Positions 10,423-22,209 of a DNA stretch of 64,000 nucleotides are shown piece by piece. A program made the translations under genes and the position numbers. The DNA comes from Schistocerca nitens. Taxonomy: Eukaryota; Arthropoda; Insecta; Orthoptera; Acrididae. The notes beneath the pieces are model-generated. The model saw only the letters and a list, made by a program, of their open reading frames with translations. It was not told the origin of the DNA and searched no databases. Positions within the stretch are counted from its first letter, which is position 1. Every line of letters starts with the position of its first letter. Location of the stretch: contig NC_064618.1 in the NCBI RefSeq assembly GCF_023898315.1, forward strand, positions 248,991,076 through 249,055,075, in the 5' to 3' direction.

Positions 10423-10640
10423 CTTACAAGAAAGGCCGCATCCACTCCTATTTATTCTTGTTGCCACCATATATTAGTTGTTAAAGAACTGAGAGGCTGT
10501 CACCTGAATGGGGATATAATGCCCTCAGCGCATTCACCCCTCCTCCCTCCTTGGAACCATATGTTGTTGGGTGCTGATAAAATGTCCTTGAACATTGACT
10601 GTCCTGATTTGATCCATTATAAATGGTTCTGAAAGCCTGC

Positions 10641-11082
10641 GACTGTGAAAACAATAGGTTTTTTTTGTTTTTGTTTTTTTTTATAAATAATTCATTTGCC
10701 ACCAGTCACGATTTTCTTTATTTTATTTTTCGCACGACACGTTTCGGGAAATGATTCCCAATTTCAAGTGCGTTTTTTGTTTTTATTATGTCATTCCTGT
10801 GTGATGTTGTCGATGTGTGAGATTCTGCTTCATTTCGTTGACTTTACTGCAATATATAAGAAAACACTAAAAATCGCCTGTTGTCTTATATATTACAGTA
10901 AAGTCAACGAAATGAAGCAGAATCTCACACATCGACAACATCACATAGGAATGACATAACAAACATAAAAAACGCACTTTGAAATGGGAATCATTTCCTG
11001 AAACGCGTCGTGCGAAAAATAAAATAAAGAAAATCGTGACTGGTAGCAGATGAGTTATTTATAAACAAACCTATTAGACTGT
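10641..11082. repeat. 440-bp fold-back repeat with ribozyme-like cores
   Basis: Two arms of roughly 200-225 bp (about 10641-10865 and 10880-11082) are near-perfect inverted copies separated by about 15 bases. The left arm contains extra T/G-run expansion at 10659-10680. Each arm contains a GAAAC-type core preceded by a GGGAA/TTCCC stem (10741-10768 minus, 10976-11005 plus). The RNA of either strand would form a long hairpin. Confidence 0.9.
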
Positions 11083-11373
11083 CCATACGCTTCACCTTTA
11101 TCCTCGGAATTTAGCACATATATAGTAGCAACCCTCTGCAGATCCAATCTTATCGACTCATAACTTACAACCACTTTGATTCGCAGGCCCCTCTGTGAAA
11201 TACTAGGACAAATTGTATGTGGCTATGACACTGAGTACTTGCAATACCCCATTTGTTCCTGTGTTTTTATCGAACAGAAAGCTACTGAATGCTGCTGGGG
11301 TGCATTTAATTTAAGGAATTTTATGTGACCTCCTTTTACAAAGCATTGTTTTGTGTGATCACTCCTCAGTTTC

Positions 11374-13195
11374 GTTACATCTACATCTACATCTACATGG
11401 ATACTCTGCAAATCACACTTAAGTGCCTTGCAGAGGGTTCATCGAACCACCTTCGCAATAATTCTCTGTTATACCGCACTCGAACAACGCGCGGAATAAA
11501 CGAACCCCTGCATCTTTCTGTGCGAGCACTGATTTTCCTCATTTTATTACGGTGATCGTTTCTCTCTATGTAGGTTGGCGTCAACAAAATATATCCGCAT
11601 TCGAAGGAGAAAGTTGGTGATTAAAATTTCGTGAGAAGTTCCCGCTGCAGCGAGAAACTCCTTTGTTTTAATTATGTGCACCCCAAATTCTGTATCATGT
11701 CTATGACACTCCCTCCCCTATTTCTCAATAATACAAAACGTGCTACACTTCTTTGAACTTTCTCGAAGTACTTCGTTAATCCTATCCGGTAAGAATCTCA
11801 AACTGCGCAGCAGTACTCCAAAAGAGAACGGACAAATGTAGTGCAGGCAGTCTCTTCGTTAGCTCTGTTGCATCTTTCAAATGCTCTGGAAATAAAACAC
11901 AGAATTTAGTTCGCCTTCCTCACAACATTTTCTACGTGTTCTTTCCAATTAAAGTTGTTCGTAGTTGTAATTCCGCACTTGCTTGAATTTACAGCTTTTA
12001 GATTTGATTGATTTATCCTGTAACCGAAGTTTAACGGATTCCTTTTAGCACTCATGTAGATGACCTCAAACTTTCATTATTTAGAGTGAATTGCCAATTT
12101 TCACACCGTACAGATATCTTATCTACATCATTTTGCAATTTGTTTTGATCTTCTGATGACTTTCGTAGACAATAAATGACAGTATTATCTGCAAACAACC
12201 TAAGGCAGCTGCTTAGATTGTCTCCTAAATCATTTGTATAGATAAGGGACAACAGAGGGCCTATAACACCACCTCGGGGAACGCCTTGGGGAACTCGATG
12301 TTTTTCCATCAGTTACTACAAACTGTGACCCCTCTGACAGGAAATCACTAATCCAGCCGCGTAACTGAGACGATATTCCATCAGCTCACAATTTGATTTC
12401 AAACTGCTTGTGAGGTACAGTGTCAAAAACCTTCTGGAAATCTAGATATACGGCATCAATTTGAAATCCCTTGTCGATAGCACTCAACACTTCGTGTGAG
12501 TAAAGAACTAGTTATGTTTCGCAAGAACAATGTTTTCTAAATCTGTGTTTACTGTGTGTCAGTGGACCGTTCTCTTCAAGGTAATTCATAATGTTCGAAC
12601 ACTAATATAGTCTCCACAATCCTGCTGCATATCGACGTTAATGATATGAGCCTGTAATGTAGTAGATTGCCTCTATTGGCTTTCTTGGATATTGATGTGA
12701 TCTGTGCAATATTCCAGTGTTTTGTAACAGATCTTTATCGAGCGAACGGTTGTAAATGATTGTTAAGTATGGAGCTATTGCATCAGCCTACTCTTGAAGT
12801 GAATCTAATAGGTATATAGTCTGAAACGGAAGACCAGCTTATATTAAGCGATTTAAGTTGCTTACTACTCCGAGGATATCTACTTGTAAGTTACTCATGT
12901 TGGCATTTGTTCTTGATTCCAATTCTGGAATATTTACTTCGTCTTCTTTGGTGAACGAATTTCGGAAGACTGCGTTTCGTAAATCTGCTTTAGCAGTACT
13001 TTCATCGATAGTATTTCCATTGCTATCGCGCAGAGAAGGCATTGACTGTGTCTTGCTGCTAGAATACTTTACGTACGACCAGAATCTCTTTGGATTTCTG
13101 CCAGGTTACGAGACAAAGTTTCTATGTGAAAACTATTATCAGACAAGGAGGAATCTTAAAACAAAACAATGGATTGCGTAAAATTCTTACAGCAG
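11374..13195 (-). mobile_element. LINE relic with (GTAGAT)n 3' tail, copy 1
   Basis: The minus-strand 3' end is the hexamer repeat complementary to 'catctacatctacatctac' (about 11378-11398). Upstream of it lie fragments of a non-LTR RT: frame 12052-12309 has VPQGVPRGGVIGPLLSLIYT and LRLFADNTVIY, where the usual FADD is FADN; frame 12839-13042 carries a pre-RT region starting MPSLRDSNGNTIDES. Many stops and shifts make it non-functional. The RT resembles the CR1/Jockey group. Three further 3' fragments of the family lie at 17237, 40456 and 59571, all in the same orientation. Confidence 0.85.
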
Positions 13196-13200
13196 CATAT

Positions 13201-13350
13201 GCCGGCACGGTAGCTCAGGGTGTTCGGTCAGAAGGCTGCGTGCTATCTGTAATAAAAAAAACTGAGTCAATGAATCAACGATCAATTTGAACGGATGTCT
13301 TGTGTCGTCCGCCCAGACCAAACGCAACGAACTCGAAAAAAAAAAAAAAA
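13201..13350 (+). mobile_element. tRNA-derived SINE (second family)
   Basis: Starts 'gccggcacggtagctcaggg', a tRNA-like A-box head, and ends in a 15-base A tract (13336-13350). The body includes 'atcaacgatcaatttgaacg'. I recognise this as a common orthopteran SINE family. It abuts the LINE relic on its left. Confidence 0.75.
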
Positions 13351-13520
13351 GCGGTTCTAGGCGCTTCAGTCTGGAACCGCGCGGCCGATACGGTCGCAGG
13401 TTCGAATCCTGCCTCGGGTATGGATGTGTGTGATGTCCTTAGGTTAGTTAGGTTTAAGTAGTTCTAAGTTCTAGGGGACTGATGACCACAGATATTAAGT
13501 CCCATAGTGCTCAGAGCCAA
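13351..13520 (+). mobile_element. tRNA-derived SINE, head-truncated, fused to previous SINE
   Basis: Same family as 3844-4039, plus strand. It begins at 'gcggttctaggcgc', lacking about 18 bases including much of the A-box, keeps the B-box 'ggttcgaatcc', and ends at 'gctcagagcc'. It starts exactly where the A tract of the preceding SINE ends, with no duplication between them. Confidence 0.85.
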
Positions 13521-14289
13521 TTTTTGTGTAAATGGAGTTTAAATGGTGCAAGGACGTAGCCAAAGGCGGAATCCGTAGGGTCTGGACCCCCCTCCCCAAT
13601 CACCTGAATGAAATTGCACACTACCTAGCAATTATTTATTTGTATTTTCTGTTACCGGTCACTTTTATTCGTTTTATGTTTAATTTAACAAATCGCGATA
13701 CGTTTCTAGCTTGTTCTGCCCACCTTGAGGCGTCTATGTATACAGAAAATTGTTACTTGCAAACAAATTTTCTTAATCTAAACTAACATAGCACTGTTTA
13801 CTGTTCGCTGCTGGAGTGGCTGCTGGGATATTTGGAAGGAGAGGGGGCAGTGGGTGGCCAGAGTGATGTTTTCTGCTGATGTGGAGCTATGGCTCGTTGT
13901 TTATTATTATTGACACCACAGCCTGTGTGGGATGCGGAGACTTTTGCATCAGTTATTATCTTGAGAAAATCGTGTGATATAATGTTTTATCTGGCAGTTC
14001 TTCACATACGATTTTGGAGTCTTCAAGCTTCGTTATTCATCCTTGGCACACTGGCGGGGCTGTTCTGTTCTATTACAACATTGCACAATTTATTTTCCCC
14101 CTATTTTTTGACATAATTCACTGCACAAAACTTTGTACATGCATGTAAACACAGTACACTTAATACAATATGGCGGCCTTGCAGCGTGTGAATGATATCG
14201 ATTTCACATCGATGTCCATGATGCTGACAGTCTGGTAGTCGTTTGTTTCACATTTATACATATTAAATGTGTTACATTGGAACTGGCTT
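13521..14289. other. no gene recognised
   Basis: AT-rich sequence. A 22-codon frame starting in 'caatatggcggcc' (14168) exists but has no supporting context. No TE domain recognised. Confidence 0.5.
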
Positions 14290-15400
14290 AAGACTGGTGA
14301 AGAGTTTTGAATTATTGAACTCGGTTATCTCATTAAGAACATTATCTTCATATTTTGTATTATGAATGAAAATTTCCATTTCTACAATGACATCCATTCT
14401 TTTAATTTATGATTTTAAGAAAAATTTCAGACTGTCTTCCACTTTCAAAGGGTGGCCTCTGTCCTTAATGTGTATTGCTAGTTATTATTTTAGCCAGTCT
14501 GCAGCTGTCTATATGTTTTTTAAACCAGGTTCTGAAATTTCTGCCTGTTTGGTCTATATAATATTTGTTGTATTGGCTGCAGGTAATTTTTTAAATGTCA
14601 GACACATCAAGATCTATATCTGGCGGTTTTATGTTGTGATTAAGCTTCATACTTAAATTGTTGTTGGTGCTGAAGCCAATTTTTACATCTGTGATCTTGA
14701 GCAGCCTAGATAATTTGTTAGACAATATACCAAGGTATGGCATTTTTACATATTTAACTGCTGTGGTCCTGTCACTTGAGAGTGTAATTTAATGTTGTTT
14801 CTTCAGTTTATTTTTATCTGTTATGACATGGCATTAATGAGTGAAGGAGCATATGCATTGTGTATTGCAGTACATTTTTATGCTTTCTATTTCTCGTTGG
14901 AGTTCTGCACGATGAACAGCAAATTTCTGGGCTCTGTACAGCATTGATCTAGATGCAGTTCTTTCTTTTGTGGGAGGTGGATGTGTAAAGGAGTTTGGCA
15001 TAGTGGTTTCTGTACCAGTAGACTTCCTGTACATGCTGAAAGACACCTTTGATCTGTTTTAATTTTTTCACCTCAAGAAATGGTATGGTGTTGTTTTCTT
15101 AATGCTCAAGGATAAACTGCAAAGTTTTATGCAGGATATTGAATTTATTAGTAACGATTGTTATGTCATCATCTGTACCATCAAAAGTCATCCACATACC
15201 TTTTTAGAATTTGACTTTACTTTTGATGCTATTTTTTAGTGTCAATATTTTACTCTCTATATGGTTGAAAAATGTTTGTGCTGTTAGAGGGGCTTACCAA
15301 TGCTAGCCCTAGGTCCCACCTGTAAAGTTTGTTGTTGAAAGAAAATTATTTAACTGAGAGTACTAAATTAAGTAAGTTATGTTATTTCTGGTCTGCACAT
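14290..15400 (-). mobile_element. Penelope-like retroelement, decayed
   Basis: On the minus strand the C-terminal half of a Penelope-like element is readable across frames. The RT end includes NTIPFLEVKKLKQ (about 15060-15105) and FSMYRKSTGTETTMPNSF with SMLYRAQKFAVHR (frame 14834-15046), which correspond to the conserved IPFLD and YRKPT regions. Downstream comes a GIY-YIG endonuclease remnant, CSQYNKYYIDQTGRNFRTW (about 14520-14582), where the usual YIGQTGR reads YIDQTGR. Stops interrupt it throughout. Penelope elements combine RT with this endonuclease and carry terminal repeats that in other animals contain hammerhead ribozymes. No terminal repeat was recognised here. Confidence 0.8.
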
Positions 15401-15559
15401 TCTCTTTTTTTTCAATATGTCCTTGCGTGTTATCTCAACCATTTCATCTACTGGTTCACTGCTGTTGCCATGCACTGCAATTGAAAGGTATTTTGATTTT
15501 CAATCATTCAACGAAAACGGTAAGTCAACAAGACGATCAATAGATTTAAACTATTGACA

Positions 15560-15721
15560 TATCGATAGTGTACAACTTCATCCGAGACCAATTATTGTAC
15601 AACAGTCCGTTTATTTGAGCTCAGCTGTTGGTTTGTTACTCAGTTTAGTTCTTACTTGCGGCTGAATTCAATGTAATTGCTGCCATTTATTGTTTTTGTG
15701 CTGTTATGATATTTTATAATT
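15560..15721 (+). promoter_or_regulatory. candidate housekeeping-type promoter
   Basis: Contains TATCGATA (15560-15567, identical to the insect DRE element), an E-box CAGCTGTT (15622-15629), and an initiator-like TCAGTT (15640-15645). With transcription starting near 15642, the following ATG would have an 80-nt leader. There is no TATA box, as expected for DRE promoters. The order and spacing match Drosophila core promoters; function here is inference. Confidence 0.45.
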
Positions 15722-15767
15722 ATGGGTAAGTCTGTAGCAAGAAAGAACAAGAAAATTGATTTTGATG
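15722..15767 (+). CDS. candidate first coding exon, lysine-rich protein
   Basis: The exon encodes MGKSVARKNKKIDFD plus one base, then a strong donor G|GTAAGT at 15768-15773. The short basic N-terminus resembles those of nucleolar and ribosome-biogenesis proteins, but I cannot name it. It follows the DRE/E-box/initiator cluster directly, and no TE is recognised in 15401-15900. In orthopterans introns are often many kilobases, so the next exon could lie far downstream or outside the window; none was recognised. This is the best host-gene candidate in the window, yet 15 codons alone could arise by chance. Confidence 0.4.
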
Positions 15768-15773
15768 GTAAGT

Positions 15774-17236
15774 TAAAAGTATGTATGCACTACTATAACA
15801 GCCTGGTTACCTATCTACAGCAGCTTAATGTTAGCAGTGGAATCGTTATTCCGAAAATGAAGAACTTTGGGACTGCCATATTTTAGTATTTCACAAGGCA
15901 ACGGAGCGGTAAAAATAATCACAAATAACATGAAATTAAAGTCATTGAATAGAAACAGACTTTGATTTGCCTGTGTCGCCCACAAATTGCGTAAAAAGGC
16001 CAGACGGCCATTCCCTCAAAAATTTTGCTCAAAATTCTGTCGTTAGTAGCTCAAACGGAAAAATATCGCCCTATCTGGTCACCTGGATGGTACTAAGTTA
16101 TGAAAACCGTAAACGATGAGGGGGGGGGGGGTTGTTGATTGCAGAAGGGGTATGTGATGACAGCACATTCTATAGTTCGTCCGTGCCGAAAAGATTTTTT
16201 CAACGGGCTGCTTGAATTCGTCCGAGCCACTGCCTACTGCCCCCCCCCCCTCCCCCCTTTAGTCCAGAGTCTATATACATCATAAATGAAGCCAGGAATT
16301 CCATGTACAATTAAATCTTAAATTATGAAAGCATTCATGTACTATCAAATGTTTTTCCTAATTCTCCACCATCCAGGGTAGCCCTATACAGTGCGATGCT
16401 GACCTTACAGTGCCTGGATTTGGAAGGCAAGGTGGTTCGAATCCATCCGCCAGCAACCTTGAAAATCGTATTACGCGGTTTTCCACTTTTTCGACAAATG
16501 ACAGGTTGGTCTCTTGCTATACGCCACAGCCAGTTCCTTCCGAATTCCTTTCTTTTCTGACAGAGTCCAATTCCCTTAAAGATGCTGTCCCGTTGCTTAA
16601 ATGAAAACATCTCTTCGGAGACTCACAGCATTGGAAAGCCGCTAGCGATCGTCGTTTTGTGCTATGTACTTATACATAAAAATGACATACTTGTGGGACG
16701 GCGATATATCATGTCTACAAATTTAACTAAAAGAACAACGTTCTACAGTGAAATTATTATTCGTAATATCCTTGGAACAGTGAGTCCAACTGTCACAACT
16801 TTCAAGTATCTTTAAATAAACGTCATATAAAGGAAAACATGTGTTGTACGCCGTAGAGGAGTTTATTAGCGTCCAAGACTGTATAACTATATTTTCATGG
16901 ATAAATACACACTCATTAATGAAGTCGCATACATCAGAAGTCTAGTTGAAATCAATGCTTAAATCAATGTTTAGATCCTAAAAGTGTAGCTCATAGTATT
17001 TGTGTATTCCGTTTTTTTACAAATAATTTTGGTTGTTATAGTTTGAAAGTGACTTTTGAAATAATAATTTAAAAAAAAAGTTTCTTGATCACTAACGGAA
17101 ATTGAAGAATTTTTATGAAATGTAAGATACTTCCATAAAATAATTTTGACTTCGTTTCAAATAAGTTCTGCATTTAAATACAAGAATATAGTAGGAGAAA
17201 GATAGCTATTGTCAAAAAGATTTGAATACGATTAAC
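15774..17236. other. no gene recognised; G and C tracts
   Basis: Possible intron of the candidate gene. Contains a G run at about 16119-16130, a C-rich run at about 16240-16258, and a decayed SINE-like stretch (listed separately). No other element recognised. Confidence 0.5.
16395..16600 (+). mobile_element. possible decayed tRNA-like SINE
   Basis: Contains the B-box-like 'ggtggttcgaatcc' (16431-16444) followed by 'gattacgcgg'-like and 'cacagccagttccttcc' stretches that resemble the tail of widespread arthropod SINEs. No duplication or A tail was found. Confidence 0.4.
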
Positions 17237-17980
17237 TTCTACATCTACATCTACATACATACTCCGCAATCCACCACACGGTGCGTGGCGGAGGGTAGCT
17301 CGTACCACAACTAGCATCTTCTCTCCCTGTTCCACTCCCAAACAGAACGAGGGAAAAATGACTGCCTATATGCCTCTGTACGAGCCCTAATCTCTCTTAG
17401 CTTATCTTTGTGGTCTTTCCGCGAAATATAAGTTGACGGCAGTAAAATTGTACTGCAGTCAGCCTCAAATGATGGTTCTCTAAATTTCCTCAGTAGCGGT
17501 TCACGAAAAGAACGCCTCCTTTCTTCCAGAGACTCCAACCCGAGTTCCTGAAGCATTTCCGTAACACTCGCGTGATGATCAAAACTACCAGTAACAAATC
17601 AATCAGCCCGCTTCTGAATTGCTTCTATGTCCTCCCTCAATCCGACCTGATATCCCAAACGCTCGAGCAGTACTCAAGAATAGGTCGTATTAGTGTTTTA
17701 TAAGCGTTCTCCTTTACAGATGAACCACATCTTCCCAAAATTCTACCAATGAACCGAAGACGACTATCAGCCTTCCCCACAACTGCCATTATATGCTTGT
17801 CCCACTTCATATCGCTCTGCAATGATACGCCCAAATATTTAATCGACGTGACTGTCAAGAGCTACACTACTAATGGAGTATTCAAACATTACGGGATTCT
17901 TTTTCCTATTCATCTGCATTAATTTACATTTATCTATATTCGTAAGTTATTCAAGCCAGTCTTAAGAGTCTTCTGTTATC
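17237..17980 (-). mobile_element. LINE with (GTAGAT)n tail, copy 2 (3' fragment)
   Basis: Begins at its 3' end with the hexamer tail complementary to 'ctacatctacatctac'. The frame at 17637-17858 encodes TVTSIKYLGVSLQSDMKWDK, the RT thumb region, then YCSSVWD, and the frame at 17311-17556 gives the C-terminal tail. It is a diverged subfamily of copy 1 and is 5'-truncated. Confidence 0.85.
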
Positions 17981-18900
17981 TTATGTTAGGAGACTGAGTG
18001 ATGTTTTGTTAGCAAAGAGGCAATACGTTATATTCGAATTTTAATTCGTTTGGCAACAGAGTGAAGTTATATTGCCAAATAAAGAAATTATGCATTTCGG
18101 TATTTATTATATATAACGAGAATAAATGTCAAACTTATTTAAGAAAAGCTTTTCTTGGTTAATTTTATAGACCAAATACTATTTTTATGAAGGCCTCTCG
18201 AAAGAAAATTATGTACATAAAATTAAAAAGTAAATAAACATATTTACAGAATAAAAGCCAGGACAGGAACCTTTTTTAGGTCCTCTTTAACAAATCGCCT
18301 CACCCCTCTTTTGACAAAATCCTTGGGTACTGGAAACTCCTACCGCTGTGTTCCTGCGTCGTCAGTATGTCGTAATACTTTGTAAGGGCTTTCACAAGGA
18401 GAGATGCGTTTTAGAGTTTTTATTTTGTCACCACCGGACTTATAAGTCCTTAACTCGCGCCGCCTCACGCGGGACTTCTAAAACGCGCGCGTGCCCAAGT
18501 GGGTGTGGATTATAGGCAGGTAAAAGTCGCTGCAGAAATGACAGCCATCACTAGAGTCATCTCTACTGTTATCACGTACTGTCGAGCGCTGCCACGACAA
18601 TGGGTGACATTGCATTACACGCCAAGCGTAATGCCGTGGTGGCACATCAACACTAAAGAATGTAACATGGCATACGCGACATTATACAGCCTCCTGCTTC
18701 TTCGTTACCTCTTTTACGAAACATATCATGTCTCACGCCCCTATATTCAGATTTTCTCTCTCAGCTTACCCCTAATACTCCCCTCAATATGTTACCATCA
18801 AGAATAGTGGCAAAAAATCCTTGAATGAAAGTATAACGCCTCCCGTTAAGGGCTTTCTGATTTAATTGAAATGGAGCTAGGAGATGCACCTTAGTAGAAG
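17981..18900. other. no gene recognised
   Basis: AT-rich to about 18250, then mixed sequence with a short GC-rich stretch near 18455-18500. Nothing identified. Confidence 0.5.
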
Positions 18901-18902
18901 TA

Positions 18903-19545
18903 CAGGGAGTGGACAAAAATGTGGGGAACAGTAAAAACAACACATAACCATGCCTAATACGGCGTAGGAGAACTGTTGGAATGGATAAGTACAGGGCCTG
19001 TATTGTTTTTAAGGAAATCTTATACCATATTCCTCCAAAATACTTGCAAGTTCAGGTAACGACAATATAAGTGGATAACGATCACGCTCACTTCTCGCCA
19101 AAGTAGAGAACAAAGGCTCAATAATATTGAGATCTGCTGACTGTGGTGGCCAAGTGAGATACGACAATCCAGCCTCCTACTCATAAAACCAGTCCTGGAT
19201 GATGCGAGCTGTGTGAACAGCGGCCCTGATGATTCGGAACACAGCATCACCATTGGGGAACGAACATTGTACCATGGGATGGAGCTGATCAGACAAAATG
19301 GTCACATTATCCTTGGCAGTAACGCGTCCTTGCAGAGTAGCCATGGGGCCCATGAAAATCCACGATTGGCTCCTTAAATCGTCACCGAACTCCCGCCCTG
19401 TTTCACTCTTGGTACGCAAACTCGGCCAGAAATAGGAAACAGTGTACAATAATACCCATCCGACCTAATGACTTTCTTCAATTGCTCTAACAGCCCAGTT
19501 TTTTGGCTTCTACAACTCGTTCTCCTGTTATGGCCATTTGTATCA
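18903..19545 (-). mobile_element. Tc1/mariner-type transposon fragment
   Basis: The left end starts at 'cagggagtggacaaaaatgt' directly after a TA (18901-18902). Minus-strand frames give a transposase C-terminal half: FPNGDAVFRIIRAAVHTARI (within 19177-19449) and, after a stop, LTWPPQSADLNIIEPLFSTL. The last motif keeps its catalytic acidic residue, but the usual DDNAP motif reads IIRAA, so the second catalytic Asp is gone. The N-terminal half and right end are missing. Confidence 0.8.
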
Positions 19546-20120
19546 GTGATGAGTGGCAGGCCCGGGTCTAGGGTGGGGGTGGGGGCGGGGGTGGGGGGTG
19601 GGGGTATCTGCCCCTGGCGGATATTTTAGGGAGCGCAAAATTCATTTTCTTGAAGAAAGACAGCTTGTTTCACAAAGCGCCTAGCATCCAGGACTCGTTG
19701 GTCTATCGATTATTCATATCCCTGTTGGTTTTTGGACATTTTTTAACACATTCTAAGTTGATTTCTGAACGAATCATAAGTTGATTTATGAATGAGTGAT
19801 GTCTCTGCCAGGGGAATACCCGTCGCATCTAGAAATAACAAGCTTTCCCGCAGCCAAAAGAGGACGGGGCTAATCGGGGTGAGCTGAATAAACCCAAATG
19901 GGTGAGTGCCAATCGCTGTTTGTTTATGTGGTTGATTGGGTGTGCGAATGAGAAGCGTTGTTATAATTAGTAGCGAAACCCACAGATACGGATTACCAGA
20001 ATGGAAATGAACGACTAACAGGAGTAACAAACAGGTAAGAAAGATTACATATTATCTTCCCGGTGTATCCAAGAATATGAAATTTAGACAGAAGATTTTT
20101 GCTAGATCGCTACACTACTA
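19546..20120. other. no gene; G-rich tract
   Basis: Holds a plus-strand G-rich tract at about 19571-19606 with several runs of three or more G (potential quadruplex). Otherwise nothing recognised. Confidence 0.6.
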
Positions 20121-20330
20121 ACAAGGGAACCTCCCCATCGCACCCCCCCCTCAGATTTAGTTATAAGTTGGCACAGTGGATAGGCCTTGATAAACTGAAC
20201 ACAGATCAATTGAGAAAACAGGAAGAAGTTGTGTGGAACTGTGAAAAAATAAGCAAAATATACAAACTGAGTAGTCCATGGACCACATAGGCAACATCAT
20301 GACAGTATGAGCTCAGGAGCGGCATGGTCC

Positions 20331-22209
20331 AGCCTGAACGGAAAACCGGTCCCTGCAGAGTTTAAGGAAAGTAAAATAGTACTGATTCCTAAGAGTAAAG
20401 GCAAAACCAACTTAAACAATTTTCGGCCTCTTTCGCTACTAAATTCTGATTACAAAATAATTTCGCGTATTATCAACAAAAGACTCTCTGCCTTTTCCAA
20501 CAAAATATTGAGTCATCATCAATCTTGTTCTCCGACCAGAACGATATTCGAAAGTCTGTCTGCATACAGAGACGTCATTGCAATTACCTCAGTGACAAGT
20601 ATAAAATGTGCGTTAATCTTTATAGATTTCAACAAAGCTTTTGACCGCGTTAGTCATAGATACCTCTTTGCGACGCTGTCAAGAATGGCTTTCCACCCCC
20701 AGATTGTGAACATGCTAAGGAATATTGCAGCAGGTATAAATGCGAAAATAGCAATCAATGGCCAAACATCTAAACCCATACAGATAAGGCGAGGGGTTCC
20801 ACAGGGCAGTCCCTTATCTATGTTTTTATTTTCTGTATCTTTAGAGCCCTTCCTCCGCACTGTCCACGCAAGATTAACAGGCAAGATTGAGTGGAGAGAA
20901 AACTGTCATACGAGCTTATGCTGATGACGTGGGCGTTGTAATAAGAAATAAGGAGGATACAGTTACACTGGAAAGAGAAATCCAAAGGTATTGTCTAGCG
21001 TCGGGAGCGACAGCAAATGAAAACAAAAGTCAAATATTGAATCTACGGGGCCTAGATCACCTTCGACTGGCATGGGCAAAACAAGACAACAAACATAAAA
21101 CTTTGGGAATAACCTTAATGGCATGTCCGATGAGGATGGCTGCTTTTAACTGGACGGAAACTAGGAGGAAAGTTCATGGTGCTGTAATGGAGAACATACA
21201 TCGAACTATGGACCTGGTGCAAAAAGTCAGATTCAGCAACTCCTGCGTATTGTCTAAAGCGTATTTCACTGCGCAGGTATTTCCAATCCCTAAACTAGTA
21301 GCGAAAGGGATCATGTCCACTGTTACCAATTATTTATGGAGAGGAGACATATTCAGGGTTGGTGCGACTACCGTTATACTGGATGTCAGAAACGGGGGCC
21401 CCGGTTTGGTGGATATTCGCAATAAAGCGTCTGCTCTGTTCCTCAAACGGACTTTCCATATACTCAGAGAACTTCCACAATGTATAACCGCAAAGCTCTT
21501 TGAGGCTGTGACACCCCATAGCCTGCAAGCACCGATTGATGTGCGAAGAATTAATGCCCGTCTGCAGTATGTGAGGAACTTTTTCCTCGAAGCAAGTTAT
21601 CTTAGTGACGAAATCAGAAGCAACACACGTATCACAGCGCGCGACATCATACTTGAAAGGAAGTTAAATGAGGGTAGAAACAAAATTGAAACGAAATTCC
21701 CAAATTGTGACTGGAAAGCTGTATGGCGGAACATCAACTATGCCGGGCTATCTACAGACGCTATTTCCGCATGGTACAAAACAGTTAATAATGTCATCAG
21801 CACTAACGAGAGACTATATGGGATCGGTTTAAACCAGACACACCTTTGTGGAAAATGCAACCTGGTGGATACACTCAGCCACAGATTCACCTGTGGTGGC
21901 AATGTGCATAACTGGAATTGGATCAGGCAACAAATCGCTTTTCTCACCAGATCCTCTACGGAATATATAACGTCATCGCTCCTCCTGAGACCAGACATGA
22001 CATACTTTCCGAAATTAAAAACCAACGCCATTAGCTGGTTACTGGGAAAATATGTTAGTTATGTCATCCACACACTTGGGTCGGACAACGAGATAGAATT
22101 CCGCGTTTACATGAAGTGTGAATATCCAAAAATCAGCACGTATCGCAACCACAAGAAGCACTACGGCAACATGCTGAAGATCATTTTTGAAAGAATGGGT
22201 GTTGGTTAA
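20331..22209 (+). pseudogene. LINE reverse transcriptase with C-terminal zinc domain, one frameshift
   Basis: Frame one (to 20924) carries VLIPKSKGKTNLNNFRPLSL, FIDFNKAFDRVSHRYLF (catalytic Asp) and RRGVPQGSPLSMFLFSV. Frame two (20887-22209, 440 codons) carries IRAYADDVGVV (YADD active site), the thumb LGITLMACPMRM, and a C-terminal zinc-binding RVT motif HLCGKCNLVDTLSHRFTCGG. A single shift between 20887 and 20924 separates them; otherwise it is open for about 1.9 kb. The endonuclease and ORF1 are missing through 5' truncation. The enzyme would carry out target-primed reverse transcription. Only light decay suggests a fairly recent insertion. Confidence 0.88.

Noticed and set aside
13440..13460. 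TTAGG-like telomere repeat
   Set aside because: The 'ttaggttagttaggttt' stretch is part of the SINE body and occurs in every copy; it is not a tandem telomeric array.
14168..14236. Short frame starting ATGGCGGCC with TATCGATT nearby
   Set aside because: Only 22 codons, no splice donor, and the DRE match is inside the frame and incomplete.
14366..14656. 96-codon plus-strand frame
   Set aside because: It is antisense to the Penelope-like GIY-YIG region.
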